Assembly (NCBI RefSeq): GCF_016123485.1
Contig: NZ_JADCKQ010000006.1
Span: 124,001-188,000, forward strand
From: Halocynthiibacter styelae
GTDB lineage: Bacteria; Pseudomonadota; Alphaproteobacteria; Rhodobacterales; Rhodobacteraceae
Direction of reading: 5' to 3'
DNA: 64,000 bases
Below are positions 8,711 through 18,840 of the stretch, one piece after another; position 1 is the first letter of the stretch; every line of letters starts with the position of its first letter. The position numbers and the translations under genes were made by a program. Under the pieces are notes generated by a model. It did no database searches. It saw only the letters and a program-made list of their open reading frames with translations, and was not told the origin of the DNA.

Positions 8711-10636
8711 ATGGCAAAAGTCATCGGTATTGACCTCGGGACTACAAACTCCTGTATCGCAATCATGGATGGGTCGCAGCCCCGCGTTATCGAAAACGCA
8801 GAAGGTGCGCGCACAACCCCATCTATCGTCGCTTTCACTGACGACGAACGTCTGGTTGGCCAGCCTGCAAAACGTCAGGCTGTGACAAACCCGGACAACA
8901 CCATTTTCGGTGTAAAACGCCTGATCGGCCGTCGGTTTGACGACGCGGCTCTCGCGAAAGACCTGAAGAACCTGCCGTTCTCTGTGATCAACGGCGGCAA
9001 TGGCGACGCATGGGTTGAAGCCAAGGGTGAGAAATACTCTCCAAGCCAGGTTTCCGCATTCATCCTGGGTAAAATGAAAGAAACCGCTGAATCATACCTC
9101 GGCGAAGAAGTAACACAGGCGGTTATCACTGTTCCTGCGTACTTTAACGATGCTCAGCGTCAGGCGACAAAAGACGCCGGTAAAATCGCTGGTCTCGAAG
9201 TTCTGCGTATCATCAACGAGCCAACAGCGGCTGCGCTGGCCTATGGCCTTGATAAAGAAGAAACCCAGACCATCGCGGTTTATGACCTCGGCGGCGGTAC
9301 CTTCGACGTAACCATCCTGGAAATCGACGACGGCCTGTTCGAAGTTAAATCCACCAACGGCGACACGTTCCTTGGCGGTGAAGACTTTGACATGCGCATC
9401 GTGAACTACCTTGCGGATGAGTTCAAAAAAGAAAACGGCGTCGACCTGACCAAAGACAAAATGGCCCTGCAGCGTCTGAAAGAAGCGGCAGAAAAAGCGA
9501 AGATCGAACTGTCTTCCGCAAGCCAGACTGAGATCAACCAGCCGTTTATCTCTATGGGTTCTGACGGTGCACCACTGCACATGGTTCTGAAACTGACACG
9601 TGCGAAACTGGAAAGCCTGGTTGCTGACCTGATCAAAGCATCCATCAAGCCTTGTAAAGATGCGCTGAAAGATGCTGGCCTGTCCGTTGGTGACATTGAC
9701 GAGGTTGTTCTCGTTGGTGGTATGACCCGCATGCCTAAAGTGATCGAAGAAGTGACCAAATTCTTCGGCAAAGAGCCACACAAAGGTGTGAACCCTGACG
9801 AAGTTGTTGCTTCTGGCGCGGCGATCCAGGCCGGTGTTCTGCAGGGCGACGTGAAAGACGTTGTTCTTCTTGACGTGACACCGCTGTCCCTGGGCATTGA
9901 AACCCTTGGTGGCGTATTCACCCGTCTGATCGACCGCAACACAACCATCCCAACAAAGAAATCTCAGGTTTTCTCCACTGCGGAAGACAACCAGAACGCT
10001 GTGACAATCCGTTGTTTCCAGGGTGAACGTGAAATGGCTGCGGACAACAAGATCCTGGGTCAGTTCAACCTTGAAGAAATCCCACCAGCGCCACGCGGTC
10101 TGCCACAGATCGAAGTGACATTTGACATTGACGCAAACGGCATTGTTTCCGTTGGCGCGATGGACAAAGGCACTGGTAAAGAACAGAAAATCACCATTCA
10201 GGCGTCTGGCGGTCTGTCCGATGAAGACATCGAAGCAATGGTAAAAGACGCGGAAGAAAACGCCGAGTCCGATAAAGAGCGTAAAGAACTGATCGAAGCA
10301 CGGAACCAGGCCGAAAGCCTGATCCACAGCACCGAAAAGTCCATGGAAGAGCACAAAGAAAAAGTCGACCCGACCACCATTGAGGCGATCGAACTGGCTA
10401 TTGTTGCTCTGAAAGACGATCTTGATAAAGAAGATGCAACCGCTGAGAAAATCAAAGCAGGCGTTCAGAACGTTACTGAATCTGCGATGAAACTGGGCGA
10501 AGCAATCTACAAAGCATCCGCAGAAGAAGCAGGCGAAGAAGAGCCCGCAGGCGCGGATGAGATGGCTGCTGGCAGCGATGATGATATCGTTGATGCAGAC
10601 TTCGAAGACCTCGACGAAGACAACAAACGCTCCTAA
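8711..10636 (+). CDS. dnaK: Hsp70 chaperone DnaK
   Basis: ATP-dependent Hsp70 chaperone that works with DnaJ and GrpE, both also in this window. The protein has 641 residues: the ATPase domain opens with [10 protein letters not shown], holds [12 protein letters not shown] near residue 170 and [11 protein letters not shown] near 195, then come the substrate-binding domain and a lid ending in an acidic [10 protein letters not shown] tail. The ATG at 8711 is chosen because GAAGGA sits ten bases upstream and family members start with [12 protein letters not shown]; an ATG at 8654 in frame would add 19 unlike residues. Codons are strongly biased, as expected for a highly expressed gene. A hairpin terminator separates it from dnaJ. 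Confidence 0.99.
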   Translation: MAKVIGIDLGTTNSCIAIMDGSQPRVIENAEGARTTPSIVAFTDDERLVGQPAKRQAVTNPDNTIFGVKRLIGRRFDDAALAKDLKNLPFSVINGGNGDAWVEAKGEKYSPSQVSAFILGKMKETAESYLGEEVTQAVITVPAYFNDAQRQATKDAGKIAGLEVLRIINEPTAAALAYGLDKEETQTIAVYDLGGGTFDVTILEIDDGLFEVKSTNGDTFLGGEDFDMRIVNYLADEFKKENGVDLTKDKMALQRLKEAAEKAKIELSSASQTEINQPFISMGSDGAPLHMVLKLTRAKLESLVADLIKASIKPCKDALKDAGLSVGDIDEVVLVGGMTRMPKVIEEVTKFFGKEPHKGVNPDEVVASGAAIQAGVLQGDVKDVVLLDVTPLSLGIETLGGVFTRLIDRNTTIPTKKSQVFSTAEDNQNAVTIRCFQGEREMAADNKILGQFNLEEIPPAPRGLPQIEVTFDIDANGIVSVGAMDKGTGKEQKITIQASGGLSDEDIEAMVKDAEENAESDKERKELIEARNQAESLIHSTEKSMEEHKEKVDPTTIEAIELAIVALKDDLDKEDATAEKIKAGVQNVTESAMKLGEAIYKASAEEAGEEEPAGADEMAAGSDDDIVDADFEDLDEDNKRS

Positions 10637-10653
10637 GGGCATTCGCTCTGTTG

Positions 10654-10683
10654 GCCGGCCTGGAAATGTCTGGGCCGGCTTTT
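10654..10683 (+). terminator. hairpin terminator between dnaK and dnaJ
   Basis: GCCGGCC (10654-10660) pairs perfectly with GGCCGGC (10673-10679) and is followed by TTTT. It lies 17 bases after the dnaK stop and 23 bases before the dnaJ ATG, with no room for a full promoter in between, so it probably acts as a partial terminator that lowers dnaJ relative to dnaK. Confidence 0.7.
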
Positions 10684-10705
10684 GCGTTCCCAAAGGGGAA
10701 ATATG

Positions 10706-11860
10706 ATGTCAAAGCGCGACTATTACGAAACGCTCGGGGTCTCTAAAGGCGCCTCTGCGGACGAAATTAAAAAAGGCTATCGTAAGAAAGCCAAAGAACT
10801 GCATCCGGATCGCAACGCCGATAACCCGGCCGCCGAAGATCAGTTCAAAGAGGCCAATGAGGCCTATGAAGTTCTGAAAGATGCCGACAAGAAAGCTGCC
10901 TATGACCGCTATGGTCACGCGGCCTTTGAAGGTGGCATGGGCGGCGGTGGCCGTGGTCATCCTGGTGGTCAGGGTGATTTCGGGTCTGCCTTCTCTGATA
11001 TCTTTGAAGATCTATTTGGTGGTGGTGGCGGTGGTTTCGGCGGTCAGGGACCAGGCCGTGGGCGTTCACGCGCCACACGTGGTTCTGATCTGCGTTATAA
11101 CCTGCGCGTCACCCTGGAAGAAGCCTGGGCTGGCCTACAGAAAACCATTTCTGTGCCCACCTCTGTTTCCTGTGGTGAATGCAGTGGCACCGGCGCGGAA
11201 AGCGGCGCTGAACCCGTCACCTGCCCTACATGTTCCGGCATGGGCAAGGTACGCGCGCAGCAGGGGTTCTTCACCGTTGAACGCACCTGTCCGACCTGTA
11301 ACGGCGCGGGCCAGAAGATCACCAATCCCTGTAAGTCCTGCCATGGTGCCGGGCGTCAGGAAAAGGAACGTTCGCTTTCTGTGAACATCCCGAAAGGTGT
11401 GGAAACAGGCACACGCATTCGTCTGTCCGGCGAAGGCGAAGCAGGCCTGCGTGGCGGTCCATCCGGAGATCTTTATATCTTTATTGAGGTCCGGGAACAC
11501 GATATCTTCCAGCGCGACAGCGAACACCTTTACTGCCGTGTGCCGGTTCCTATGGCCTCTGCCTCACTTGGTGGCGATATCGAAGTGCCAACGATTGATG
11601 GTGGCCGTTCCCGGGTCAAGATCCCGGCTGGCAGCCAGTCTGGCCGTCAGATGCGCCTGCGCTCCAAAGGCATGCCGCGCCTGCGTGGTGGTGGTGTTGG
11701 CGACATGTATATCGAACTTGCAGTGGAAACACCTGTCAACCTGACAAGCCGCCAGAAGGAAATTCTGCGCGAATTCGATGACATCGCCGCCGATAACAAC
11801 CCGGAAAGTTCCAGCTTTTTCTCAAAAGTGAAAAACTTCTGGGAAGGCATGAAAAGCTAA
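10706..11860 (+). CDS. dnaJ: Hsp40 co-chaperone DnaJ
   Basis: Stimulates DnaK ATP hydrolysis and delivers substrates. The J domain with HPD in LHPDRN lies at about residues 32-37, a Gly-rich linker follows, and four zinc-binding CxxCxGxG repeats are seen ([32 protein letters not shown]), then the C-terminal substrate domains. Length is 384 aa. Two adjacent ATGs exist at 10703 and 10706; AAAGGGGA at 10692-10699 is best spaced for 10706, which also gives the family start MSKRDYYE. It is cotranscribed with dnaK through the intervening hairpin. Confidence 0.98.
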   Translation: MSKRDYYETLGVSKGASADEIKKGYRKKAKELHPDRNADNPAAEDQFKEANEAYEVLKDADKKAAYDRYGHAAFEGGMGGGGRGHPGGQGDFGSAFSDIFEDLFGGGGGGFGGQGPGRGRSRATRGSDLRYNLRVTLEEAWAGLQKTISVPTSVSCGECSGTGAESGAEPVTCPTCSGMGKVRAQQGFFTVERTCPTCNGAGQKITNPCKSCHGAGRQEKERSLSVNIPKGVETGTRIRLSGEGEAGLRGGPSGDLYIFIEVREHDIFQRDSEHLYCRVPVPMASASLGGDIEVPTIDGGRSRVKIPAGSQSGRQMRLRSKGMPRLRGGGVGDMYIELAVETPVNLTSRQKEILREFDDIAADNNPESSSFFSKVKNFWEGMKS

Positions 11861-11870
11861 AACTCTAAAT

Positions 11871-11905
11871 AAAAAAGGCGGCTTTCGGGGCCGCCTTTTT
11901 CTTTT
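11871..11905 (+). terminator. rho-independent terminator of dnaK-dnaJ
   Basis: GGCGGC (11877-11882) and GCCGCC (11890-11895) form a stem extended by A/T pairs, followed by a T-rich run. It starts 10 bases past the dnaJ stop. Confidence 0.85.
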
Positions 11906-11978
11906 CCCCATGTGATCGCACGTCACGTTAACAGCCTGCTTAACGAATTCTTCAGCGAATCATTCAAATAAAGAACAT

Positions 11979-12740
11979 ATGGGAAACATTGGTCACTTTT
12001 CTGAAATGCCGCTGCCTCTTTTTGAAGGGGACGAAGCCGTTGTCACCACAACGCCACCCGCGGCTGTGCCTTCTTACCTGAAGGATCACAGAAAACGCCT
12101 GCGTCAACGCTTCTTTGATGGCGGCGCAAAGGCCGTGCCAGATTACGAAATGCTGGAACTGATCCTGTTCCGCGCCATTCCCCGCCGCGACGTCAAACCC
12201 CTGGCTTTTGAATTGCTGGATGCGTTCGGTGATTTTAACCGTGTGATCTCTGCCCCCATCAAACGCCTGGCCGAAATCCCCGGTGTGGGCAGTGCCGTGA
12301 TCCAGGAGTTAAAGATTGTTGAGGCCGCAGCGCAGCGTATGGCCCGGTCTGCGATCATGCAAAAACCGATCGTGTCCAGCTGGGATCAGCTGATTGATTA
12401 TTGCCACACGTCCATGGCGCATCGTGAAACTGAACAGTTCCGGGTGCTGTATCTGGATTGTAAAAACATTCTGATTGCCGATGAAGAACAGGCCAACGGC
12501 ACCGTGAACCACGTGCCGGTTTACCCCCGCGAAATCGTGAAACGCGCGCTGGAACTGAACGCCAGCGCCTTTATTCTGGTCCACAACCACCCGTCCGGCG
12601 ACCCAACCCCGTCAGATGCGGATATTACCATGACCCACCAGATTCAGAATGCCGCCCAGGTGCTTGGCCTGACGCTACATGACCATCTGATTATCGGCAA
12701 AAGTTGCGAACTTAGTTTTCGGTCTGAAGGGTATCTGTAG
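11979..12740 (+). CDS. radC: RadC-family JAB1/MPN domain protein
   Basis: RadC family protein of 253 aa. A helix-hairpin-helix region (about 75-115, with the EIPGVG motif) precedes a JAMM metalloprotease-like domain whose signature HNHPSGDPTPSDAD starts at residue 202. The historical role in DNA repair is disputed, so the biochemical function is uncertain. The ATG at 11979 has only a weak upstream site; an ATG at 12006 is an alternative. Its last 29 bases overlap the 3' end of the convergent PstS/OmpA gene, an unusually large convergent overlap. Confidence 0.92.
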   Translation: MGNIGHFSEMPLPLFEGDEAVVTTTPPAAVPSYLKDHRKRLRQRFFDGGAKAVPDYEMLELILFRAIPRRDVKPLAFELLDAFGDFNRVISAPIKRLAEIPGVGSAVIQELKIVEAAAQRMARSAIMQKPIVSSWDQLIDYCHTSMAHRETEQFRVLYLDCKNILIADEEQANGTVNHVPVYPREIVKRALELNASAFILVHNHPSGDPTPSDADITMTHQIQNAAQVLGLTLHDHLIIGKSCELSFRSEGYL

Positions 12741-14238
12741 GAACGTCCCGCACCCAAAGCTCCACCCGGCGGTTCAGTTGACGCCCGGCCTCTGTATCAT
12801 CACAGGCCAGGGGCATCGCCTCACCAAAACCGGAAACGGTCAGGGCAACCCCCGCCTCATCCAGCATATCAGACCCGCGCCGCAATGCATCCCGCACAGA
12901 AGACCCACGACGCAGCGCGATACGGCGGTTGGCATCCGCCCCACCTTCCCCGTCTGAGAACCCTGCAAAGATCAGCTCTTTCCCATCAAACCGTCCGGTT
13001 TCAAGCTGTTGAATAAGAACATCCATTTCAGCAACAGACTGTGCATCAAGACGGCTGGAACCTGCCTGGAACCGAAATGTCATCGTCATACGTGCAGCCC
13101 CGGCAAGCCCTTGCAACATGTCCTGCAGGTCCTCAAGGCTGGTATCAGTACCGGCCTGCAACACGGCATTTGTAATTCTGTCCCCTTGCGCAGCCATTGG
13201 CACCACATCAAGGCCAGGACTGACAAACCCGGCAAACCCGACATCACGTGCTGCGGCATCTGTCGCAAGATACCGCAGGAACTGCCGGACCAGACGCGGC
13301 TTACGCTGCTTGCTCTGGTACAGATACTGGGGCGAGGTCAGCGGATAATCCCGCGTTTTCAGGTTCTCAGCTGAAGGCACAAAATCCGCACCACAGGCAC
13401 CGGACAGCCGCAAAGGCACAGCTGCACCCGGTTCCGACAAACGTGTGAATCCAAGCACCAGGCTGTCATCCTGCACCTGATCCATAACAGCACGCCCGGC
13501 CACAACTTGATCATGCGCATTCAGGATCTGGTTAAGCGAGATCGCGTCTTCGGTCTTACCGACAGCGAAGAATTCCAGGTCCGGACCGCCGAGTTCATTC
13601 CAGTTTGTGATTTTATCCGTCGCAATCCTTGTAAGCGCGGTCAGGGGCACAGCGCGCACAGGGTTATCCTGCGATACCGACAGCGTCAGCGCATCCAGCG
13701 CCAGAACACGCGGCGCAGGCAAATCTGGCACATCAATCGCAAAACGTGTCAGCGCAAAATCCGCCTCTTCTTTTTCCAAAGCCCGGGCGCCGTCCTGACT
13801 GTCATTCAGGGAAAAAACGAATTCGCCCACAGGCAGGCCGCTTTCATCATCTGACATTACATAGGTGAAATTCAGGTCATCCCGGGATGTAAGGCCAAGC
13901 AACAGGCCTTCTTCACGGGCAAAACCTTCCAGCAACACGGGCATCAGGTTTTGCCCCAGAACCGCTGAACCGGCAAAACGCGCGCGGGCCACAAACGCAT
14001 CAAGCGACGGGCAAGCGGGCCCGAAACAGACAACACCACTGCCATCCAGCGTCAGATCTCCATAGGCGGAACGGATCTGATAATATTCACCGTCAAAACC
14101 CAACAGACGCCCTTCGACTGTCAGTGATCCGTCAGCCGATGTAAGGGCAACATCCTGGGCATGGGCTGCCGGTGCAAGGCACAGGCCCAAAATCATGCAG
14201 AGGACGTTCAGCCAGTATCGTGTAAAACGGATCTTCAT
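12712..14238 (-). CDS. exported PstS-like/OmpA fusion protein
   Basis: Secreted protein of 508 aa joining a phosphate-binding-protein-like (PBP-like, PstS family) region with a C-terminal OmpA-like peptidoglycan-binding domain. A signal peptide ends near LCLAPAAHAQD. The middle contains KITNWNELGG, typical of PstS-like folds, and SQYLYQ-like elements, and the end carries FAGFSDGEGGADANRRIALRRG with LNRRVELWV, the OmpA_C signature. The ATG at 14238 is chosen because GAGGAA sits seven bases upstream and a signal peptide starts there; the open frame upstream lies inside the preceding gene. It begins one base after the stop of that gene, so both are translationally coupled. No pst transporter genes are nearby, so phosphate uptake is doubtful; a wall-anchored ligand sensor is an alternative. 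Confidence 0.85.
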   Translation of the reverse strand: MKIRFTRYWLNVLCMILGLCLAPAAHAQDVALTSADGSLTVEGRLLGFDGEYYQIRSAYGDLTLDGSGVVCFGPACPSLDAFVARARFAGSAVLGQNLMPVLLEGFAREEGLLLGLTSRDDLNFTYVMSDDESGLPVGEFVFSLNDSQDGARALEKEEADFALTRFAIDVPDLPAPRVLALDALTLSVSQDNPVRAVPLTALTRIATDKITNWNELGGPDLEFFAVGKTEDAISLNQILNAHDQVVAGRAVMDQVQDDSLVLGFTRLSEPGAAVPLRLSGACGADFVPSAENLKTRDYPLTSPQYLYQSKQRKPRLVRQFLRYLATDAAARDVGFAGFVSPGLDVVPMAAQGDRITNAVLQAGTDTSLEDLQDMLQGLAGAARMTMTFRFQAGSSRLDAQSVAEMDVLIQQLETGRFDGKELIFAGFSDGEGGADANRRIALRRGSSVRDALRRGSDMLDEAGVALTVSGFGEAMPLACDDTEAGRQLNRRVELWVRDVPTDTLQTEN

Positions 14239-14239
14239 G

Positions 14240-15085
14240 TCATTCCTCAGCCAGCACAAGATCACGCAGAGGACTGCCCAGCATGACGGATTGCCCCGTC
14301 TTTTCGCAGGGTGGCACGGAAAATTCAAATGGCAACGACATCCAAGACCCGGTTACTGAAAACTGGTGCAATGTGACATCCTGCGTGCCACCGCAATTGT
14401 TCGCCGTCACCGGTATCTCTGTGAAGGTTCGGCTTACCAAAGGCCCCTGCGCTTTTGCGACCAGATACACCTGGCTGAACCAGCCATCCGGAATGCGGGC
14501 GTCCCCCAGGCTGAAAAATTGCCCGCCCGCTGCCCCTACGGGACGCACAGCATGACGATGGCCAGCACCGCCAAAATCAGCACCATTCTCAAGAACATGT
14601 AAGAATGTCACCGCACTGCCCGGCCGGGTCAGACCAACACCGGTAAACGCAATCGGCGCGTCTTCAGTCAGTTGCACATGGTGAAACGTACCATCCGGAA
14701 ACGCCGCTTGCAGGGTGTTCCCTGGTTCAAACACCGGCAGATCCACCTGCAATGCCCCCGTCACCGATGTCAGAAAACTGGCCGTCAGACCGGACCACGT
14801 TAAATCAACCCGCTGTCCACGCCTGCACGGCGACTGCAGATCCAGACGCATCGTTCCGGCATCATTCCCAGGCGCGACAGTCAGGATGGTTGCACAGGAT
14901 TGCCCCATTGCGCTGTAGATCACGCCTGGGGTCAGGGGCACCTGATCCATAACCGGCGCAGTGTCCGGCACAACCAGAGACAAATCTTCCGCAGGGGGAA
15001 AATCCGGTATCTCAGCAAAAACAGTCTGCCCCATCAAAATGAAGGGGCAGACCAATAAAGCGATAATCTGACAAGCCGGGCGCAT
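14240..15085 (-). CDS. exported protein of unknown function
   Basis: I do not recognise a domain. The 281-residue product has a signal peptide (hydrophobic residues about 6-24, cleavage near VFAEI) and a mature part rich in beta-prone stretches, with four well-spaced cysteines (GQSC, SPC, NNC, PPC) that could form two disulfides in the periplasm. Two segments look alike: each starts with a Cys-containing strand and has a hydrophobic W or F pair (LTWSGLTASF and FSVTGSWMSLPFEF), suggesting a duplicated beta domain. The ATG at 15085 is 18 bases from the secA stop, so it may be cotranscribed with secA. The next gene, the PstS/OmpA fusion, is coupled to it by a one-base gap, so the two probably act together in the envelope. 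Confidence 0.75.
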   Translation of the reverse strand: MRPACQIIALLVCPFILMGQTVFAEIPDFPPAEDLSLVVPDTAPVMDQVPLTPGVIYSAMGQSCATILTVAPGNDAGTMRLDLQSPCRRGQRVDLTWSGLTASFLTSVTGALQVDLPVFEPGNTLQAAFPDGTFHHVQLTEDAPIAFTGVGLTRPGSAVTFLHVLENGADFGGAGHRHAVRPVGAAGGQFFSLGDARIPDGWFSQVYLVAKAQGPLVSRTFTEIPVTANNCGGTQDVTLHQFSVTGSWMSLPFEFSVPPCEKTGQSVMLGSPLRDLVLAEE

Positions 15086-15103
15086 TCTCTGCAGCCTTCA
15101 GCT

Positions 15104-17806
15104 TTAGTTCAGCGCGCCGTGACAGTGCTTGAACTTTTTACCGGAACCACAGGGGCAGGCGTCATTGCGTGACGGTTCGCCCCAGGTGGAAGGATCATCT
15201 TCAACAAAACCTTCCTTCGGTGCATCAGCCTCTGCAACGGCTGGTGCCGCAGCCACACCCGCAGCGGCCAGCTGTGCCGCACGTTGCGCTTCGAACTGCG
15301 CCCGCATCTGGGCTTGCTCTTCCTCGGTCAGAGGGCGGATCTGGGCCAGTTGCTGTGTCACCTGCTCACGCAGCGTATCCAGCAGGCTTTCGAACAGCTG
15401 GAAGCTTTCGGTCTTATATTCGTTCAGCGGGTCACGCTGGGCGTAACCACGGAACCCAACCACAGACCGCAGATGTTCCAGCGTCAGAAGATGTTCGCGC
15501 CACTTGCCGTCGATTGTGTTCAACAGCAGTTGCTTTTCAATGTTGCGCATCGCATCGGGGCCGAATTGCGCGGCTTTCGCAGCCATGAATTCATCCGCAG
15601 CTTTTTCAAGACGTTCGCGAATTTCTTCGTCATCCACGCCTTCTTCCGCAGCCCAGTCAATCACCGGCACATCAATGCCCAGATGTTCGATACAAGCGGC
15701 ATACAGCCCCTGCGTATCCCATTGTTCGGCATAAGATTTTGGAGGCATGTATTGCGTGACCAGATCGTCGATCACCTGATGGCGCATGTCCTGTACGATT
15801 TCGGACAGGTCCTGGGCTTCCATGATTTCACGGCGTTGCGCAAAGATAACCTTCCGCTGGTCGTTCATCACATCGTCAAACTTCAAAAGCTGCTTCCGAA
15901 TGTCGAAGTTACGTCCTTCCACTTTCGCCTGAGCCTTCTCAAGTGACTTGTTCACCCATGGATGCACAATCGCTTCGCCTTCTTTCATGCCAAGACGAGA
16001 CAGCATTTTGTCAAGGCGTTCAGACCCGAAGATGCGCATCAGGTCATCTTCCAGTGACAAGAAGAAAGCAGAACGACCCGGATCCCCCTGACGACCGGAA
16101 CGACCGCGCAGCTGATTATCAATACGACGGCTTTCATGACGTTCTGTCGCCAGAACAAACAGGCCACCGGCAGCTTTCACGGCCTCTTCATCGGCCTTAT
16201 GGCCTTCTTCGATCTTTGCGCGCAACTCATCCGGATTGGCTTCCGGATCGGCAACAATCGCTTCCATGATCTTAAACTCAACATTGCCGCCAAGCTTAAT
16301 ATCGGTCCCGCGACCCGCCATATTGGTGGCGATGGTCACAGCGCCCAGCTTACCGGCGTCAGCAACAATCTGCGCTTCCTGTTCGTGTTGGCGGGCGTTC
16401 AGAACATTGTGCTTCACGCCTGCATCGTTCAGCAGCTGTGACAGATATTCGGATTTCTCAATAGACGTCGTCCCAACCAGAGTTGGCTGGCCTGCCTCAT
16501 GCGCCGTTTTGATTTCCTCAACGATCGCGTCAAACTTTTCCTTCGCAGTCCGGTAAACCGCGTCATGTTCGTCCTTACGGGCGATCGGGCGGTTGGTCGG
16601 AACTTCGACCACGCCAAGTTTGTAGATCTCGTCAAACTCTTCCGCTTCGGTCAAAGCAGTACCGGTCATACCGGACAGCTTGTCATACAGGCGGAAGTAG
16701 TTCTGGAAGGTCACAGAGGCCAGCGTCACGTTTTCCGGCTGGATCGCTACGCCTTCTTTGGCTTCAATCGCCTGGTGCAGACCATCTGACAGACGACGAC
16801 CAGACATCATACGGCCGGTGAATTCGTCAATCAGAACGATTTCCTCGCCGCGCACGATGTAATCTTTGTCGCGCGCAAACAGTTTATGCGCACGCAGACC
16901 CTGGTTCACGTGGTGTACAATCGTGGTGCTTTCCGGCGCATAAAGCGACTGTTCCTGCGGCAGGATCCCTTCACCGTGCAGGATTTCTTCCAGCGCATCA
17001 TTGCCTTCATCGGTGAAGGTGACGTTGCGGGTTTTCTCATCCAGCGTGTAGTGGTCGTCCTGCAAGCGCGGGATCAGTTTGTCGATGGTGACATAAAGAT
17101 CGCTGCGGTCAGCGGCAGGGCCGGAAATAATCAGCGGTGTACGGGCTTCGTCGATCAGGATCGAATCAACTTCATCGACGATGGCAAAGTTATGATCGCG
17201 CTGGAACATCTGAGACAGCTCAGATTTCATGTTGTCCCGCAGATAATCAAAGCCAAGCTCATTATTCGTGGCGTAGGTCACGTCACAGGCGTAGGCGGCT
17301 TTTTTCTCATTGTCAGGCTGGTTCGGAAAAATCACGCCACAGGTCATGCCCAGGGCTTCGAACACATTGCTCATCCATTCGGCGTCACGTTTTGCCAGGT
17401 AATCGTTCACCGTCACAACATGCACGCCACGCCCGGTCAGCGCGTTCAGATAGGCCGGGAAAGTCGCCACCAGCGTTTTGCCCTCACCGGTCTTCATTTC
17501 TGAAATATTGCCCTGATGCAGGAACAGGCCGCCCATCAGCTGTGTGTCAAACGCCCGCAAACCAAGGGCACGGCGCGCCCCTTCACGACAGTTTGCGAAA
17601 GCTTCCGGCAGCAAATCATCAAGGCTTGCGCCGCCTTTGGCGCGTTCCTGAAGTTCGCGGGTTTTCGCAATCAGTTCGTCGTCGGAAAGCTTTTCGAACT
17701 CCGGCTCCAGCGCGTTGACCTTGCCCACAATCACGCGGGCTGCTTTGATCTTCCGATCATTCGGGGTGCCAAAGATTTTTCTGGCAATGGTGCCGAGTCC
17801 GAGCAT
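15104..17806 (-). CDS. secA: preprotein translocase ATPase SecA
   Basis: Motor that drives proteins through SecYEG. The 900-residue protein shows the Walker A segment KTGEGKT near residue 105, the DEVDSIL Walker B near 210, the helicase-like motifs and a C-terminal zinc finger [13 protein letters not shown] that binds SecB and phospholipid. The ATG at 17806 is chosen because AGGCGGAGA lies directly upstream and SecA proteins start with [10 protein letters not shown]; the open frame extends 13 codons further without support. A strong promoter candidate is at 17921-17949. It diverges from the parvulin gene, another export-related factor. Confidence 0.98.
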   Translation of the reverse strand: MLGLGTIARKIFGTPNDRKIKAARVIVGKVNALEPEFEKLSDDELIAKTRELQERAKGGASLDDLLPEAFANCREGARRALGLRAFDTQLMGGLFLHQGNISEMKTGEGKTLVATFPAYLNALTGRGVHVVTVNDYLAKRDAEWMSNVFEALGMTCGVIFPNQPDNEKKAAYACDVTYATNNELGFDYLRDNMKSELSQMFQRDHNFAIVDEVDSILIDEARTPLIISGPAADRSDLYVTIDKLIPRLQDDHYTLDEKTRNVTFTDEGNDALEEILHGEGILPQEQSLYAPESTTIVHHVNQGLRAHKLFARDKDYIVRGEEIVLIDEFTGRMMSGRRLSDGLHQAIEAKEGVAIQPENVTLASVTFQNYFRLYDKLSGMTGTALTEAEEFDEIYKLGVVEVPTNRPIARKDEHDAVYRTAKEKFDAIVEEIKTAHEAGQPTLVGTTSIEKSEYLSQLLNDAGVKHNVLNARQHEQEAQIVADAGKLGAVTIATNMAGRGTDIKLGGNVEFKIMEAIVADPEANPDELRAKIEEGHKADEEAVKAAGGLFVLATERHESRRIDNQLRGRSGRQGDPGRSAFFLSLEDDLMRIFGSERLDKMLSRLGMKEGEAIVHPWVNKSLEKAQAKVEGRNFDIRKQLLKFDDVMNDQRKVIFAQRREIMEAQDLSEIVQDMRHQVIDDLVTQYMPPKSYAEQWDTQGLYAACIEHLGIDVPVIDWAAEEGVDDEEIRERLEKAADEFMAAKAAQFGPDAMRNIEKQLLLNTIDGKWREHLLTLEHLRSVVGFRGYAQRDPLNEYKTESFQLFESLLDTLREQVTQQLAQIRPLTEEEQAQMRAQFEAQRAAQLAAAGVAAAPAVAEADAPKEGFVEDDPSTWGEPSRNDACPCGSGKKFKHCHGALN

Positions 17807-17920
17807 ATTTTCTCCGCCTGATGCGTTCTTGATAAAATGCGCCACATGCCGCCTTGAACAGGCCTGCGCCGCGCCATAGAAGGTTTGTCAGAAGATGTCA
17901 TAACCCCAATGACCAAAGGT

Positions 17921-17949
17921 GATGTAAGCGGGCGACCGGCATGTGTCAA
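17921..17949 (-). promoter_or_regulatory. candidate sigma-70 promoter of secA
   Basis: Minus-strand TTGACA (17944-17949, a perfect -35 box), 17 bases, TACATC (17921-17926). The transcript would have a leader of about 110 bases. A secM-like arrest peptide was looked for and not seen. Confidence 0.5.
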
Positions 17950-17987
17950 CGTCACGCCACGTTGCGTGGAACTCAAAGGAACAACAG

Positions 17988-18836
17988 ATGTTTTTTCGCA
18001 CTAAGTTTTTGACCGCAACGGCGCTTGTTTGTGCGCTTTCCACCCCTGCTTTTGCTGAAGGTCCGGATGCGTCCACCGTGGTTGCAACTGTAAACGGCAC
18101 CGACATCACACTTGGTCACATGATCGCCACCAAACAGACCCTGCCACCACAATACGCCCAACTGCCGGACGAAGTTCTGTTTCAGGGCATCCTGGATCAG
18201 CTGATCCAGCAGGTTGTTCTGTCTGACGCTGCGGGCGATGATCTGCCGCTGTCCGTAACCCTGACCCTTGAAAACCAGGCCCGTGCCGTGCGCGCAGACC
18301 ACGTGATTGATAATGCGATCAAAGCAGCTGTCACCGATGAAGCTGTCGAAATGGCCTATGCCGCGCAATATGAAGGTGCAGAACCCGAAGCCGAATTCAA
18401 CGCATCCCACATCCTGGTTGAAACCGAAGAAGAAGCCGCAGAAATCGTAACCCGCCTTGAAGCCGGTGAAGATTTCGCAGAACTCGCCCGTGAAAAATCC
18501 ACAGGCCCATCCGGCCCGAATGGCGGCGAACTTGGCTGGTTCGGCAAAGGCATGATGGTTCCGTCCTTTGAAGAAGCTGTCCTGACACTGGAAGCGGGCC
18601 AGATTTCCGCACCTGTGGAAACACAATTTGGCTGGCATGTTGTCAAACTGAACGAAACCCGTGTGAAAGACGCCCCGGCGCTGGAAGACGTGCGGGACGA
18701 ACTGGCAGCAGGCGTTGAACAGGTTGCGATTGGCCAGGCGCTGTCCACCCTGACCGAAGCTGCAACCATCACCCATACCGAAGATGAGGCCATCACACCT
18801 GATCTTCTGTCCACTGTTACCCTGGATATGGAATAA
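17988..18836 (+). CDS. periplasmic parvulin-type peptidyl-prolyl isomerase
   Basis: Exported PpiC/SurA-type foldase of 282 aa. The signal peptide (FLTATALVCALSTPAFAEG) is followed by a helical N-terminal part and a parvulin domain at about 140-235 with the diagnostic ASHILVETEEEA, GGELGWFGKGMMVPSFEEA and TQFGWHVVKL segments. The ATG at 17988 is chosen from AAAGGA eight bases upstream and the signal peptide; the frame is open 15 codons further. It heads a ppi-argJ-mutT unit (gap of four bases to argJ) and faces secA, which makes sense for a protein that folds exported chains. Confidence 0.94.
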   Translation: MFFRTKFLTATALVCALSTPAFAEGPDASTVVATVNGTDITLGHMIATKQTLPPQYAQLPDEVLFQGILDQLIQQVVLSDAAGDDLPLSVTLTLENQARAVRADHVIDNAIKAAVTDEAVEMAYAAQYEGAEPEAEFNASHILVETEEEAAEIVTRLEAGEDFAELAREKSTGPSGPNGGELGWFGKGMMVPSFEEAVLTLEAGQISAPVETQFGWHVVKLNETRVKDAPALEDVRDELAAGVEQVAIGQALSTLTEAATITHTEDEAITPDLLSTVTLDME

Positions 18837-18840
18837 CACT

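Noticed and set aside
9092-10693. 533-codon antisense frame over dnaK
   Set aside because: dnaK is certain, and the antisense product is low-complexity Phe, Val and Gly rich, as mirrors of biased genes are.
17807-17987. SecM-like arrest peptide ahead of secA
   Set aside because: No ORF with a signal peptide and arrest motif is present between the promoter and the secA start.
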